DNA from: Zizania palustris
Taxonomy: Eukaryota > Streptophyta > Magnoliopsida > Poales > Poaceae
Reading direction: 5' to 3'
Assembly: GCA_019279435.1 (NCBI GenBank)
Contig: JAAALK010000287.1
Coordinates: 30,504,162 to 30,568,161, forward strand
Length of the DNA stretch: 64,000 bases
Both the position numbers and the translations under genes were made by a program. Positions 47,420 to 59,044 of the stretch are shown here, in pieces (within the stretch, counting starts at the first letter, position 1; every line of letters starts with the position of its first letter). Below the pieces are notes generated by a model, which had not been told where the DNA came from, searched no databases, and was given only the letters and a program-made list of their open reading frames with translations.

Positions 47420-48000
47420 ATGTTAAGTATTGGGGGAAAATAATCTCGTCAAGACTTGATGCTCTGAAGGTACGGGGACGTTCCGAAGTATAAGAGATGT
47501 GAAGCCCGAAGCCTCAGGCTACTGTTGCCATGCCCTGGAAGGAGAAACTCGAAGCTCTAGGTCAGATCCGAAGCCTGTGCGTAAGTTCGGAGTGGGATTG
47601 TCTCCGAAGCATGTTATCTTAGAAGGAGTCCTATCACCATGGTATTCCCGAAGTCTCTACTCCGATGGGACGCCGCCAAAAGAGACAAGACGTCTACGTT
47701 ATCTACGTGTTCACACGACGTTTGACCTCTTTGCCCATACGAGAAACCCCGAGAACAATATCTGCCATGGTGGTTGTAACTAGGGGATAAAACAGTCGTT
47801 TACCTATATCGAAGCCTATAAATACCCCCTTCTTTACGGTAAAAGACATCGAATACTAATATGGTCGAAAACACTTCGAGCTGGTACAAGGTTATTATCA
47901 CTAGCGGAAGCCTGGATTGGTCCGCGGCCAATCACTTCGAGTAATTAACCTTTCAAGGTTATTTTAAACCGCGCAATCATCAATGAAACCTGTTTATTGT
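47420..48000 (+). mobile_element. Probable solo LTR of a gypsy-type retrotransposon
   Basis: Starts TGTTAAGTATTGGGGG and has a dispersed GAAG/CCGAAG-rich body like many grass gypsy LTRs. It holds a TATA box in CCTATAAATACCCCC at about 47816 and a pyrimidine-rich downstream part. No internal coding region adjoins it. The right border and target duplication are not settled. Confidence 0.5.
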
Positions 48001-50979
48001 AACCTCTGGTTGTTAATTACTGCATGCATATATAGGATCGATCTCTGTATATCAGTCTAACGAAACATGTACTACATTAGTATGATTGTATGCTGCATGC
48101 ATGGACAGACCAATCACTTGGATCGAGATCGCTAGCTGGGGGTTCGATTTTTTTTATGCGTAGATACAGTGTCCACAAGACAGGGCATTAAGGGAGGAGA
48201 ATTAGGCAGCGTCGTTTGGTCCGATCGACCCGGCCACATGCTGCATGCAGCAGCTAGCTTGATTTCTGCATGCACCCCTTTGCCGCGCCACAACATGCGC
48301 CACCTTAATTAATCTACTAGTGATCAACTTGGCAGAGCAATCATAAACTTAACTGGCTTTAGTTTGCTAAAGTACAACGCGATTCAACGAGGAAGACGAC
48401 GACTAGCTAGCTAGATAGGCTTGTAAGCTTGTTGAATTGTATAGTGGCCGGCCGGCCGCTTATAGTTAATTGACCTAACCCTCGCCATTGGCGACGGCCG
48501 GCCGGGCGCCGAGATTTAAGAATCTTAATTTGCAGCGACGACGACGACCTTTTCCTCGTTCGATCCCTCTTGTTCTAGCTTAGCTTGTTGGCGGCATCGG
48601 GCAGCAAAAACCGGGCGTTTTGACGACGGCGCTAAGCACGCCATGATCTCCGGTGCAGTGCGTGCATGCATGGCGCCCAACCTAATAAGGAGATCGATCG
48701 ATAGGGCACACTGAGATGCATGCGTAGCCACATGCAGCCATGCCGGTCTCGTGACTTGCGACTTAATTGTGAGCGAGATCGAGAGATCAGCAGGTGATCC
48801 CGTTTAGAACACGCGATTTTGACCCGCTTACGTGGAATTTTTTATGTTATAAACGTTGGTTAGATCTAGTGCCGCGCGAAACCGTCGGTCGCTACGACAA
48901 GTGTGCTCTGGCTAAGGACGTAAGGTGCTGTAAGTCAGCTATCCTAGGCACAAAACTTTCTCTATGCATAAATACAGAACCATCATCGTAGCGCCACATT
49001 TAAAATCCAACAATCCTATCTTTTTATAAAGATCCCTCCGTAGTGCACCTCCGCTTTACTAGGATTGTTGGAGTTTGGAGATGGGGTTACGATTGGGGTC
49101 GTGTATTTGTGTACGGAGGGGGTTTGTGCACAGGATACGGAGCCCTTATAAATTAGATTTGTGAAAATTATTAGATTTAGTATATGTAAAATAAAAAATA
49201 TTTATAGCTACATTTTACATATTCTCAATCCAAAATCATCGAGTTACTTGGCAATTAATCACTGGTATTGGTTTATTTGTTTGGTTTTCTTAACTCATAA
49301 GTACTTTTTAAACAGATCCTAAGTCAACTGCATATGTAACACAAAACAAAAGTTACGGACCTAGAAATAATTTTCACAGATTCTCAACTAACCCTGTATA
49401 ATTTAACATATATAACCATCAAGTTATGTATTAATTACTCACCATATCTTACATAATTGATATTATTTCGTTTGTTCTTCTCTCTCGTTGCAACCTTCGT
49501 ACAGTTCACAGCTCTCAGGCACCCTTTAAAATTTATGATCGAACCAACCGTATCCTAAGTCAACTGCATTCGTAGGGCCATCAGCCAATGTGGTAGATGT
49601 GGAATATTCCTCTCTGCAGCACCTTCCTTGCAGTAATTTACTCACTGTTTATATGGACCATCTATCTGGCACTCAGTAATTAATTAGGTTTTTACAGTGT
49701 AATCCTATGCTGCCAGCTTGCAGTAAAACTATAACTTGAGCTCAATGGTCAAAACAGTTGACAATCTACGTGTTTTAATTTACGGGTTTAAGGGAAAGTT
49801 GTTGTTGTCACTGAAAATAGCATTCTTTGAAACAGTAAGAAGGGACAGAAAATGGGATAGATGCTTGATCTGAGCTGAAAAGCTGATGAACTGCACGCAG
49901 GAGCAGGACTGAACTGGAGGCATGCATGTGGAATGCAGATTACTCCTCCGCGAGAGTGTAACTAACCTGCATTGGAATCTTCTCAGTTAATGATAAGATA
50001 CGTAGCCCTCTTGCGTGTATTCTCGAAAAGAAAATTGCAGCTCGCACGCCGTAACCACGTTACGGTGCAGTGTAGTGTAGCGCTACAGTCCAGCTCCAGC
50101 TCGAGCTCCAGCTCCAGCTCGAGCTCCGGCAGCACGAGAGGAAGGCTCTGAATCTCTGATAGATTCTCTTTAACCGAGACATGTGACCTTGATTTCTTTA
50201 GCTGGAGATTAGCTGCAAGAGTCGAGAGGACAGTAGTTTGATCGCTGGAGCAATGGCAGCAGAGGGATTTCGATCCTGCCGGCAGCCGGGGCGGGTTCAT
50301 TGGCTGCTCTGAGTCTGATCTTCCGAGTTCTTCAGAGCGTCTCTGAACTTTTCTGCCACAGCCAGCAGCAACCCGAATAGCCAATGCAACGGCCTTGCTC
50401 CAGTAATTATATATTTGTGCATGCGTCAGCTCGATTCACCGGTCACGAGGGTGCGCTGGTTTCTCACTTTCCTCCGGTTTGGATGATTGGCAATGGCAGA
50501 TCAGTCTTTGGCTAGATTTGCAAGAACCAACGGTGCTCTGACAGCATTGAGGATGGTGTCATGGTGATGATTGTGGGGATGTGTACTCTGTACTGTACAC
50601 AGGTAGCATACACTGCTAATTAGTCGCTGACCATCTTGCAGGCAGCTGCAGGTCAACGCAGCATGTACCATGTATGCTAGTAAAAACACTGCTGTTAATT
50701 CTGATCAACTAACTGTACCTTGCAAGAAAAAAAACTCATGTCAAACTGTCAAAGTAAGCATTCTGCAGGCACTTCTACTTGGCCACCTGAGCTGCAATTG
50801 CAGGTACTTGTAGTTGAGCTGAGCACCTGAGCTACTCTACACAGCACTGTGCAGTGTACAAGAACTGGAGAAGCATGTATGCGTGGTCCCCTGAGCTTGG
50901 AAGCTTGGAGCTTGCTTGGGCGAGGAAGACGATGACCAAACAATGTGTGCACATTAATACTGGCACTGATCAATGGTCA
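48001..50979. other. Intergenic, no convincing gene
   Basis: AT-rich DNA with one hairpin (49007-49071) and a GAGCTC-rich repeat near 50090-50130. A 133-codon minus-strand frame at 49983-50384 contains an (EL)n run made by that repeat and was not accepted as a gene. Confidence 0.5.
49007..49071. repeat. Inverted repeat / hairpin
   Basis: CCAACAATCCTA (49007-49018) and its perfect reverse complement (49060-49071), separated by 41 bases. Confidence 0.8.
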
Positions 50980-50980
50980 T

Positions 50981-51000
50981 CTCTCTCTCTCTCTCTCTCT

Positions 51001-51031
<31 letters not shown>
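50981..51031. repeat. (CT)n microsatellite
   Basis: About 50 bases of CT interrupted once by an A. Confidence 0.95.
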
Positions 51032-51710
51032 GGGTTGCAGAGAGAAGGCAGGAGGAGAAGGAATCATGGCACATTGAAGCACAAGGCCCCGGAAATGCCA
51101 GATGCCAAAGCGCAAAGAGAGGAGAAATGCAGGAGCACTCTGCGCCTTTGGTCCCTTCCTTCTCTTTCACAGCTTTTTCTTACTGCTTTTTAGCTGACAC
51201 AGCCCTCTCAAAACTCATATTTACAGAATAGTCCCTCCATGGTTATTGAAGTGAAAGCTCTTGGTAAAAATTGCTTGTTACTATGTTAGAGAGTAAAGAA
51301 ATATAATGAGTAAATTACTACTGTGTTTGTGTGATTAGTGATTTTTTCAGGGTGGATTATTGGATCTTGAGAGCATTCAAATGGGCCGTAGTTGACTCGA
51401 TTCTCTAGGTCAATACTCGATCCCATGAAACACAAGAATGAGTCTAGTTTGTGCACGGCCTACAGCAAAGTTGGGCCTCATAAAGTTGTATATGCAGATG
51501 AAGGCATGCGTTTTTTAATTTTATTTTTATTTCTAGTTTATAAAAGTATATATTCGTTACGAATTTGTATAAAATAGCCTTGAATTTGCCTTATGGGGGC
51601 GTTTGTAAAAAAATAAAAAAATAACATGTCTTTTATGTCTGACTGATTTTTCACGTTGATAAATATGTTCCAATGTTGCACGTTATTTTTAGTGGATGTT
51701 TCCGTTACTA

Positions 51711-52053
51711 GGAGTTGTTTGGTTCTATGAATTAAAGTTTAATATGTGTTAGATCGGATATCCGGACATCAATTTAAAAGACTTAACGTCAACTAATTAT
51801 AAAAATAATTACGGAATCGGAGGATTATTCACAAGGCAAATCTAGTAAGCCTAATTAATCCATAATTAGCAAATATTTACTGTAGCATCACATTATCAAA
51901 TCATGACATAATTAAGCTTAGTATATTCGTCTTGTAAATAATCCACCAATTATTAATAAGTTTTATAAATAGTCTACATTTAATATTCCAAAATAGTATC
52001 TAAACATTCAATATGAAAGAGACTAAACTTTAGTCATGGCAATCAAAGAGACC
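51711..52053. mobile_element. Tourist/Harbinger-like MITE
   Basis: The left end GGAGTTGTTTGGTTCTATGA and the reverse complement of the right end, GGTCTCTTTGATTGCCATGA, are similar, and both continue into ATTAAAGTTTA or CTAAAGTTTA. Flanks are CTA and TTA, fitting a 3-bp target site. No coding sequence. Confidence 0.6.
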
Positions 52054-52410
52054 TTAATTACAAATTTCACATTGAAATGAATACTCAACTAAACATAAAA
52101 CCATCCAACTACTAATTTAAGTAATGTTTAATCAGTTTGTTTTAAACGTTGCATCCATCTGCAATCAAACATTTGCTCATCCTCCCTGGCTCTCTTGAAA
52201 TTTTTCGACCGTCTGATTTTCTGGGGGGTTCGGATTGACGTCCGATCGAAAGTTGCTTAAGCTTATGGCATGCAATGCAATGTTCAGATTTCAGAGAGAA
52301 AAAAAGGAGAGGGAAAACTGCAGTCGACAACGACGACGACGACATTACGAACTGAAGACGCGCGGGAGCAACGGCTCTCGCCATTGTTGCCGTCTACAAG
52401 CTTTCGAGTT

Positions 52411-53086
52411 TCAGAGCGCCTTGAGCATCTCCTCGGCACTGCTGGTGGTGAAGGCGCCGCCCTCCTCGAGGTTGAGAACCTTGACGACGCCGTCGTCGGC
52501 GAGGAGCGCGTAGCGGCGGGACCGGACGCCGAGGCCCATGGGCTTGTCGGAGAGATCCATCTCGACGGCGAGCGCGCGGGTGAGCTCCAGGTTGCCGTCG
52601 GAGAGCAGCAGCACGTCGTCGCCGAGGCCCAGGCTCTCCTTCCACGCGCGCATGACGAACGCGTCGTTCACCGACACGCACGCGATGGTGTCCACGCCCT
52701 TGGCGCGCAGCTCCCCGGCCTTCTCCACGAACCCCGGCAGGTGCTTCTGCGAGCACGTCGGCGTGAACGCGCCGGGCACCGCGAACAGCACCGCCTTCTT
52801 CCCCGCCGTCAGATCCCCGACCGTCACCGTCTTCAGCTCCCCGTCCGCCGGGTCGAAGTAGGACAGCGTCGCGTCGGGGAGCTTGTCCCCGACCGCGATA
52901 GACGCCACGACAGTGGCCGACGACGCCGACGCCCTCCGCGTTCTCCCCCCTGCGACGGCGCGGAGGCCGATAGGGGAGGCGGCTACACGGTGGGACGAGA
53001 ACGAGAAGGAAGAAAACGACGAAGCGCTTCCCCCCTGCCGCAGCAGCGGCGGCGGAGATGGTGGAGATAGCGGCGACGGTGGCCAT
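52411..53086 (-). CDS. PRXIIE-2: Peroxiredoxin IIE, chloroplast (type II Prx), one-base frame break in transit peptide
   Basis: Single exon. The mature part runs from about IAVGDKLPDATLSYFDP and contains PGAFTPTCSQKHLPGF with the peroxidatic cysteine and DTIACVSVNDAF with the resolving cysteine. It ends EEMLKAL. The enzyme reduces peroxides and peroxynitrite in the plastid stroma using thioredoxin or glutaredoxin. The expected start at 53086 reads MATVAAISTISAAAAAAGG, a plausible transit peptide, but it is one frame away from the mature part. The switch falls at a six-C run (53030-53035 on the plus strand). One base fewer would join the two. An upstream in-frame ATG at 53178 exists but gives an unlikely N terminus. 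A homopolymer error is the simplest reading. Confidence 0.87.
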
Positions 53087-53390
53087 GGAGGCGATGTGTT
53101 CGAGGAAATGCTCTCTGTCTCTGCTGCGGAGATTTGGTTTGGGCAGGCGCGGCGCGACGCGACGCGACGCGATGACATATAGCGGGATTTGGTTGGTCGG
53201 CTCGATGCCCGGCGAGGCGGAACGGGTGGACGCCGTGTTGCTTCGCCGGATCAGGTGACCCGACCCCTGCAGCTTGTGATGGATTGGGCCTGAGATTGGA
53301 TGCGTCCTACTTACCAAGCCAAGCCCAAAATCTGGGCTGCGTGTTGCTGATTTCCGAAATGAGCTCGACTGCAAGGAGGGGATCTTTGCA

Positions 53391-53434
53391 GCGGTGAGAT
53401 TTTACATAAAGCTTTAGGTAAAGTAAAGGAGTTT
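53391..53434. repeat. 44-bp direct repeat, copy 1
   Basis: Starts GCGGTGAGATTTTACATAAA and matches 54419-54462 with about four differences. The core TTTAGGTAAAGTAAAGGAG also occurs at 54388. Confidence 0.85.
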
Positions 53435-53559
53435 CTCTTAAAAATATGTGTAATATTTTAATTCTAATTTTTATTTGGAGAAAAAACTCATAGATAAACA
53501 ATGATGCATAAACAAATACTAGCAGGCATTTGATGTACTTCCAAAAACACATGCTATCA

Positions 53560-53880
53560 ATAAACATATGAACTACTTACTTGATCAACGAAGTAGCGAA
53601 AGACAACACGTAGAGGAAGTAGTCGCGTCGAGGTTCACACGAGCGGTCGCGCACAAGCGCTGCCCAGAAACCTGATTGCCGCTCCGTGTAGGTATTCTCT
53701 GCGGCAATGGTTCGGAGATCTCGCTCTTCTTCCAATCCGGTGCATGCCGGAAAGAAAGCCGATGAAGTCTAAGCAGCGCAACAAACTTAAGGAAGCGGAG
53801 CAGAGAAGGAGAACGAGAGAATGGGATCAAAAAGCACTCATCAGATTGGACGTCTCCAATCTTTTATAGACAACCATCCA
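53560..53880 (-). mobile_element. LTR-like retroelement remnant
   Basis: On the minus strand a TATA box (CTATAAAAGATTGG, about 53865) is followed by a pyrimidine-rich leader and a GC-rich stretch ending TTGATCAAGTAAG. This resembles the R-U5 part of a grass copia LTR. An 81-codon minus-strand frame (53830-53585) lies inside it and is not thought to be a gene. Borders were not found. Confidence 0.35.
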
Positions 53881-54418
53881 TGCCAGAATAAAGTTACTGA
53901 ATTATTACTAGTAACTGTCAAATTCATATCACATAAATCTGGCCAGAAATACTAGTAATGGAAGTTTAAAATCAGAAATTCAAAACGACTAGTAACTGAA
54001 GCATTTATTCTAGCATTTAATGGCTATTCAAATTTCGGTTTTAATCACATTAAAATAATGCATTCAGTACAGATAATGTATACATGAAAGTCCAAAAATT
54101 TTAAATTGACTTGGTGTTATTTTGCTATCACGCACGCTGTCGCTCGTCGCAAGTCACGCGGTATCTCACGCGAAAAATACGTGAATACGCGCGCGCGTGC
54201 GTGTGGATTTAGCCAAGTCCTCAGACATTTTATCTATTTAATAAATAGAGATAACTCCACCTTATAAGTGAGTTTTCATCCCACTAAATAAACAATATGA
54301 GACTAATCATGTACACATGCTTTGAAATTAAATAATTGGGCCACCTCATGGGCCAATTTTCAATGGTTTCGTACCGTTTGATTAAGATTTAGGTAAAGTA
54401 AAGGAGTTATCGGATGGA

Positions 54419-54462
54419 GCGGTGACACTTTACATAAGGCTTTAGGTAAAGTAAAGAAGTTT
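54419..54462. repeat. 44-bp direct repeat, copy 2
   Basis: Matches 53391-53434. The two copies flank about 1 kb that includes the LTR-like remnant. Confidence 0.85.
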
Positions 54463-55009
54463 CATATCGATTAAAATCGGATGGTTACGATTACGATTGT
54501 TCTCCGCAGCGGGTGTCTGATTGTAGAGGAGCTGGTTAGGAGCACGGCTGCGGACGGGGAATTTCGTCGAGAATGGTTAACTATTTTGCCGTGGAAATTT
54601 TTCATATTGACATGCTAAGAACTATGGTTAATTTATCCGAGATTGTTTTATTTTTACTTTTGTTTTGAGTAATAAACTCGGGCAATCTCCGATGGACGCG
54701 GTCGCGATTGCGCGTGGCGTGAAGCAACGTGCAAGCGACCGCGTTGTTCCGTGTCACGGGGCGACCACGATCCAACGTTTGCAGCGTCTTTCAGTTGACC
54801 GTTCCGCCCAATATGGTCACTGAGAGTTCCACATCTGCAGCGGGAAACGATTTTTATTACTACCATACCGGTTAGCTCACAGTAATCGTCCACTCATAAA
54901 ACAATTACGAAAGGTTGGCCTCCGTTGACCTCCTGCCTCCAGCTAGCACAGAAGGACCCAGAAAGGAGGCAGCCGCCGCCCGCCGCTCGATTTTCTCCGA
55001 TCGCCAGCG
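54463..55009. promoter_or_regulatory. Upstream region of LysM receptor kinase
   Basis: No gene. It must hold the promoter and 5' UTR of the kinase that starts at 55010. No clear TATA box was recognised. Confidence 0.4.
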
Positions 55010-57070
55010 ATGGCGGAGCCGCGCCCACGCCATGGAGGAGGGCTCGCCTCCGGCGCCGCGCTCGCGCTCTTCGCCGTCCTGCTGCTCCTCCTTGCCGTCG
55101 CGGCGCCGGGATGCCGGGCGCAGCAGGAGTACGAGGCCAACGTGCAGCTCAACTGCTATGGTAGTAACAGCAGCTCGGCACTCGGCTACTCCTGCAACGC
55201 CACCGCCGGCGGCGGCGGAACCGCGCCTCTACGACCACCATGCGACGCATACCTAGTCTACCGCTCCGCCCCGCCGCTCTACGCCTCAGCCGTCTCCATC
55301 TCCTACCTCCTCAACGTCACCCCCGCCGCCGTCGCCGGTGCCAACGCCGTGGCCACCGTCTCCCCCGTCGACGCCGGCCGCCTCGTCCTTGTTCCCGTCC
55401 CCTGCGACTGCTCGCCGGCTGGCTACTACCAGCACAACGCCTCCTACACAATCCAGTTCGCCGGCGAGACCTACTTTATCATCGCCAACATCACCTACCA
55501 GGGCCTCTCCACCTGCCAGGCTCTCATCGCACAGAACCGCGCCCACGACAGCCGCAACCTCGTCGCCGGAAACAACCTCACCGTGCCGCTCCGCTGCGCC
55601 TGCCCCTCGCCGGAGCAGGCCGCTGCCGGGGTCAGGCACCTGCTCACATACCTCGTCACGTGGGGCGACGAGGTCTCCTCCATCGCCGCGCGTTTCCGAG
55701 TCGACACGCAGGCCGTGCTCGACGCCAACAGCCTCGCCGCGACCGACATAATATTCCCGTTCACCACGCTGCTCATCCCTCTCAAGGCAGCGCCGACGGC
55801 GGACATGCTCGTGTCGCCGGCGCCGCCGCAGGCCCAGCCATCATCGCCGTCCGGCGGGAAGGGCAGCGGGAGGTGGGTCGCCGTTGGTGTTGGTGTCGGT
55901 TGCGGCGTTATTGCGTTGGCCAGTGTCCTTGGCCTGGTCTTCTTCTGTGTCCGGCGGCGGCGTAGCTTTGGAGAAAGCGGCAGCCTGCGGAAGGTGGGCC
56001 TCGGTGTGTCCTCGGCGGAGTACGGCGCCGTGGCATCGGACAAGCAAACGACGACTACGACGACCTCATCGTCGTTGTCCGCGGCGAGATCGCTGATGGC
56101 GACCGACGTGCGCGAGGCGTTGGACTCGCTGACGGTGTACAAGTACTCTGAGCTGGAGAAGGCGACGGCCGGGTTCTCGGAGGAGCGGAGGGTGGCGGGC
56201 ACCGCCGTGTACCGCGGGGTCTTCAACGGCGATCCGGCGGCGGTGAAGCGGGTGGCCGGCGACGTGAGCGGCGAGGTCGGAATCTTGAAGCGCGTGAACC
56301 ACTCCAGCCTAATCCGCCTCTCCGGCCTCTGCGTCCACCGGGGCGACACCTTCCTCGTCTTCGAGTACGCCGAGAACGGCGCGCTCAGCGACTGGCTCCA
56401 CGGCGGCGGCGGCCTCGGCGGCGGCGCCCTAGGGTGGAAGCATCGCGTGCAGGTGGCGTTCGACGTCGCCGACGGGCTCAACTACCTCCACCACTACACC
56501 AACCCGCCGTGCGTGCACAAGAACCTCAAGAGCAGCAATGTCCTCCTCGACGCCGACCTCCACGGCAAGGTCTCCAGCTTCGGTCTCGCGCGCGCGCTCC
56601 CCGCGGGAACCGACAGCACCGCCGGCGCCGGCGCCCAGCTCACGCGCCACGTCGTGGGCACGCAGGGGTACCTAGCGCCCGAGTACCTCGAGCACGGCCT
56701 GATCACGCCCAAGCTCGACGTGTTCGCCTTCGGGGTTATCCTGCTCGAGCTGCTCTCCGGGAAGGAGGCGGCGTTCGCCGGCGACGGAAGTGGCGAGATG
56801 CTGCTGTGGGAGTCGGCTGAGGGGCTCGTGGACGGCGAGCACGCGGGGGACCAGGTCCGCGCGTTCATGGACCTGCGGCTTTCCGGCGACTACCCGCTCG
56901 ACCTAGCCGTCGCCGTGGCATCGCTGGCGGTGTCGTGCGTGGCGAGGGAGCCCGGCGCGCGGCCGTCAATGGACGAGGTGTTCGTCTCGCTCTCGGCGGT
57001 GTACAACTCCACGCTCGATTGGGAGCCCTCGGATCACGGCAACTCCGGGTCGTCGCTGATCGGGAGGTAG
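55010..57070 (+). CDS. LysM receptor-like pseudokinase (LYK4/LYK5 type)
   Basis: An intact 686-residue single-exon gene. Signal peptide about 1-38 (ALALFAVLLLLLAVAAPG). The LysM ectodomain at about 45-260 has CxC pairs at 132-134 (PCDCSP) and 196-198 (RCACPSP) that separate the LysMs and form disulfides in this family. A Pro/Ser linker comes next, then a transmembrane helix at about 289-313 followed by RRRR, and a kinase-like domain at about 390-665. The Gly loop is degenerate (RRVAGTAVYRG). K413 is kept in AVKRV. HRD is HKN (503-505) and DFG is SFG (523-525), so catalysis is unlikely. Such proteins at the plasma membrane bind chitin-type ligands and signal with an active partner such as CERK1; that role is inferred. 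Confidence 0.93.
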   Translation: MAEPRPRHGGGLASGAALALFAVLLLLLAVAAPGCRAQQEYEANVQLNCYGSNSSSALGYSCNATAGGGGTAPLRPPCDAYLVYRSAPPLYASAVSISYLLNVTPAAVAGANAVATVSPVDAGRLVLVPVPCDCSPAGYYQHNASYTIQFAGETYFIIANITYQGLSTCQALIAQNRAHDSRNLVAGNNLTVPLRCACPSPEQAAAGVRHLLTYLVTWGDEVSSIAARFRVDTQAVLDANSLAATDIIFPFTTLLIPLKAAPTADMLVSPAPPQAQPSSPSGGKGSGRWVAVGVGVGCGVIALASVLGLVFFCVRRRRSFGESGSLRKVGLGVSSAEYGAVASDKQTTTTTTSSSLSAARSLMATDVREALDSLTVYKYSELEKATAGFSEERRVAGTAVYRGVFNGDPAAVKRVAGDVSGEVGILKRVNHSSLIRLSGLCVHRGDTFLVFEYAENGALSDWLHGGGGLGGGALGWKHRVQVAFDVADGLNYLHHYTNPPCVHKNLKSSNVLLDADLHGKVSSFGLARALPAGTDSTAGAGAQLTRHVVGTQGYLAPEYLEHGLITPKLDVFAFGVILLELLSGKEAAFAGDGSGEMLLWESAEGLVDGEHAGDQVRAFMDLRLSGDYPLDLAVAVASLAVSCVAREPGARPSMDEVFVSLSAVYNSTLDWEPSDHGNSGSSLIGR

Positions 57071-57894
57071 CAAACGCCAAACGCCAGACAAATTTGTAGC
57101 AAACTGGGCTGAAATTTGAACCAAGTTCATAAAATTTCCAAATAGTTTTGAATTTGTAGGTGGAATTATTCCATTATTGGCATTCATGCTGTAAATAAAC
57201 CTCTCCCCAAAGTGACAGAACGATATGCCAATTATGGCAGGGGAACAAATTCTGCACATCTTCTCCCAAAATATGGTTTTGAAAAAAATTAAAGCAACAC
57301 ATCTGGCTCCTGTTTGATATGCCTCTGACTCAATAAATCTCTAACTCTAATTAGCTTTAGAAAGCTTCAAAGTTACAATTTTATTTGATTCCGCATAACC
57401 CAACTTACTTGGTGTTGTTGAATTTCGAACAAATTTTCGTCAAATTCATGAATTTCGAGGAAATTTCAACCTCCGTAGGGTAAAGACAAATATTATTGTC
57501 ACGGACGATCACATATTCACATCTTATCGTATCCGAACTCAATTTGATAGTTAAATATTGGCGACTCTTATCATACCTAGGGCCTCATGTACCACGTGTA
57601 TGAACCCATATTTTACTTCAAATTATTAGTCCATATAAACATGTGGTTGGCCCATGATTAAAGCCCAAATAATTAAGGCCTCAAATGTATTATTACTTCT
57701 GAAACCGAACGATCAACATGTGGAAAACCATGTTTTTTCACCTCAAGAATCGAAAGTATCTTCTAGTTTTAGGATAATCCAACACGTTTGCTTCTTACTA
57801 GGTAAGTTGATGGATCAAGCCAACGTATTCATATGGCAGGATCAGTGTATATACTGGCTAGATTTGCTAGTGATTAATTAATCTCTCCTGCTCA

Positions 57895-58277
57895 CAGAGA
57901 TTAAATAGCACGAATTTAAGGCATCTTGATTGATCTAACATTATTATGGTTTGTATTGCATTGCACAATTTCATGAGATAATACGTGGTTATCAGTTACT
58001 TTATAAGATGAACTATGCACTTTTTTATTTATCTAATATATTTTCAGTTATTTAGTTGCATCAATGTTGAGTGTTTCCTATTTATATATATGTATAGAAT
58101 ATTATAATTATGAAGATTATGTAAGTTATAAAAAACAATCAACTCACAATAGTTTTTCCACAACAATTTCAACGAAATAACTTTTAGTTGTTCTACAGTA
58201 GACAACTCACAGCAGCTTTTTCACAGCAAACAGTTCACAACAGTTTTTTAGAGCTCGCAGCAGAACCAAACACACCC
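57895..58277 (-). mobile_element. Non-autonomous DNA element, family copy 1 (partial)
   Basis: On the minus strand it starts GGGTGTGTTTGGTTCTGC at 58277 and continues into a body that matches the element at 59732-60262 in inverted orientation. Shared landmarks include GAAATTGTGCAATG and AACTAAATAACTG. The far end is missing. Confidence 0.65.
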
Positions 58278-59044
58278 TTAAGTTCTAGGAGAAAAAATAT
58301 ATTCCAACACAAGAATCAGATTGTTGGCATTGAGAAAAGATGCAGATAAATTCAGAATACCACCAACCAAAGACCGCCAGTTTGGAGGTCTCTTTCCAGC
58401 TCTCTTGTTTGTATCCTTCTTTCAGACCCATCTGCTACCTGGCTGCTTAATCATGCACTTCTCAGAGGACAAAAGAGCAGGCAAACTGAATTAGCTAAGG
58501 AGAATATAATCAGCTGGTCAGTGTCAGTGACATTACATATTTCTATGACCTCGACTTCATATCATCCTTGTTTCATATCGTTCTTGTTGGGTACTCGTCA
58601 TAATCAATCCAGGAATTGCTCAGTAGATAAGACTGATGGAGGTAGCTAGGTAACCACATGATTCAGGCCGAGATGAAGCATTTTATCAGCACAAGCTGAA
58701 GCTGCAGCTCTCATTTCATTGACGCCGTCGTCGGTCTTGATCATATTAATTTGATAAAAAAATGGATCACATATCCGCTCTCGACCAGGTTAAACAAAAT
58801 TGTGGTCAGTAATCTTGACCATATTAATTTGATAAAACTGGTTAATTTTGTAACTGGTCTCGGACAGTGATATGGGAGGCTTAGCTAACTGACGATCTTG
58901 GACTGAACGACTGATCAGTGGATAGAACTGGAGTTTGTTTTGTCATTTGCTTAATGCCTCCTTGACCCAAACTTGACAGCTTCCTGTCTGCTTCTTGTGT
59001 TTGACGATTCTAGAATTAATCTTAGCATAAATCTCGAGAAATTA
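58278..59044. other. Intergenic, no recognised gene
   Basis: Nothing coding recognised. Confidence 0.4.

Noticed and set aside
49983..50384. 133-codon minus-strand open frame with an (EL)n stretch
   Set aside because: The repeat comes from a GAGCTC/CAGCTC microsatellite, no domain is recognisable and codon use is not gene-like.
53058..53178. Upstream in-frame ATG at 53178 as the PrxIIE start
   Set aside because: It gives an Arg/Pro-rich N terminus unlike the transit peptide encoded from 53086, and only exists because of the apparent extra base.
53585..53830. 81-codon minus-strand frame with a TATA box in front
   Set aside because: The surrounding sequence looks like the R-U5 part of an LTR, so the TATA box is better explained as retroelement promoter.
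55495..56481. 328-codon minus-strand open frame
   Set aside because: Shadow of the LysM receptor kinase; GC-rich grass genes often leave long antisense frames.
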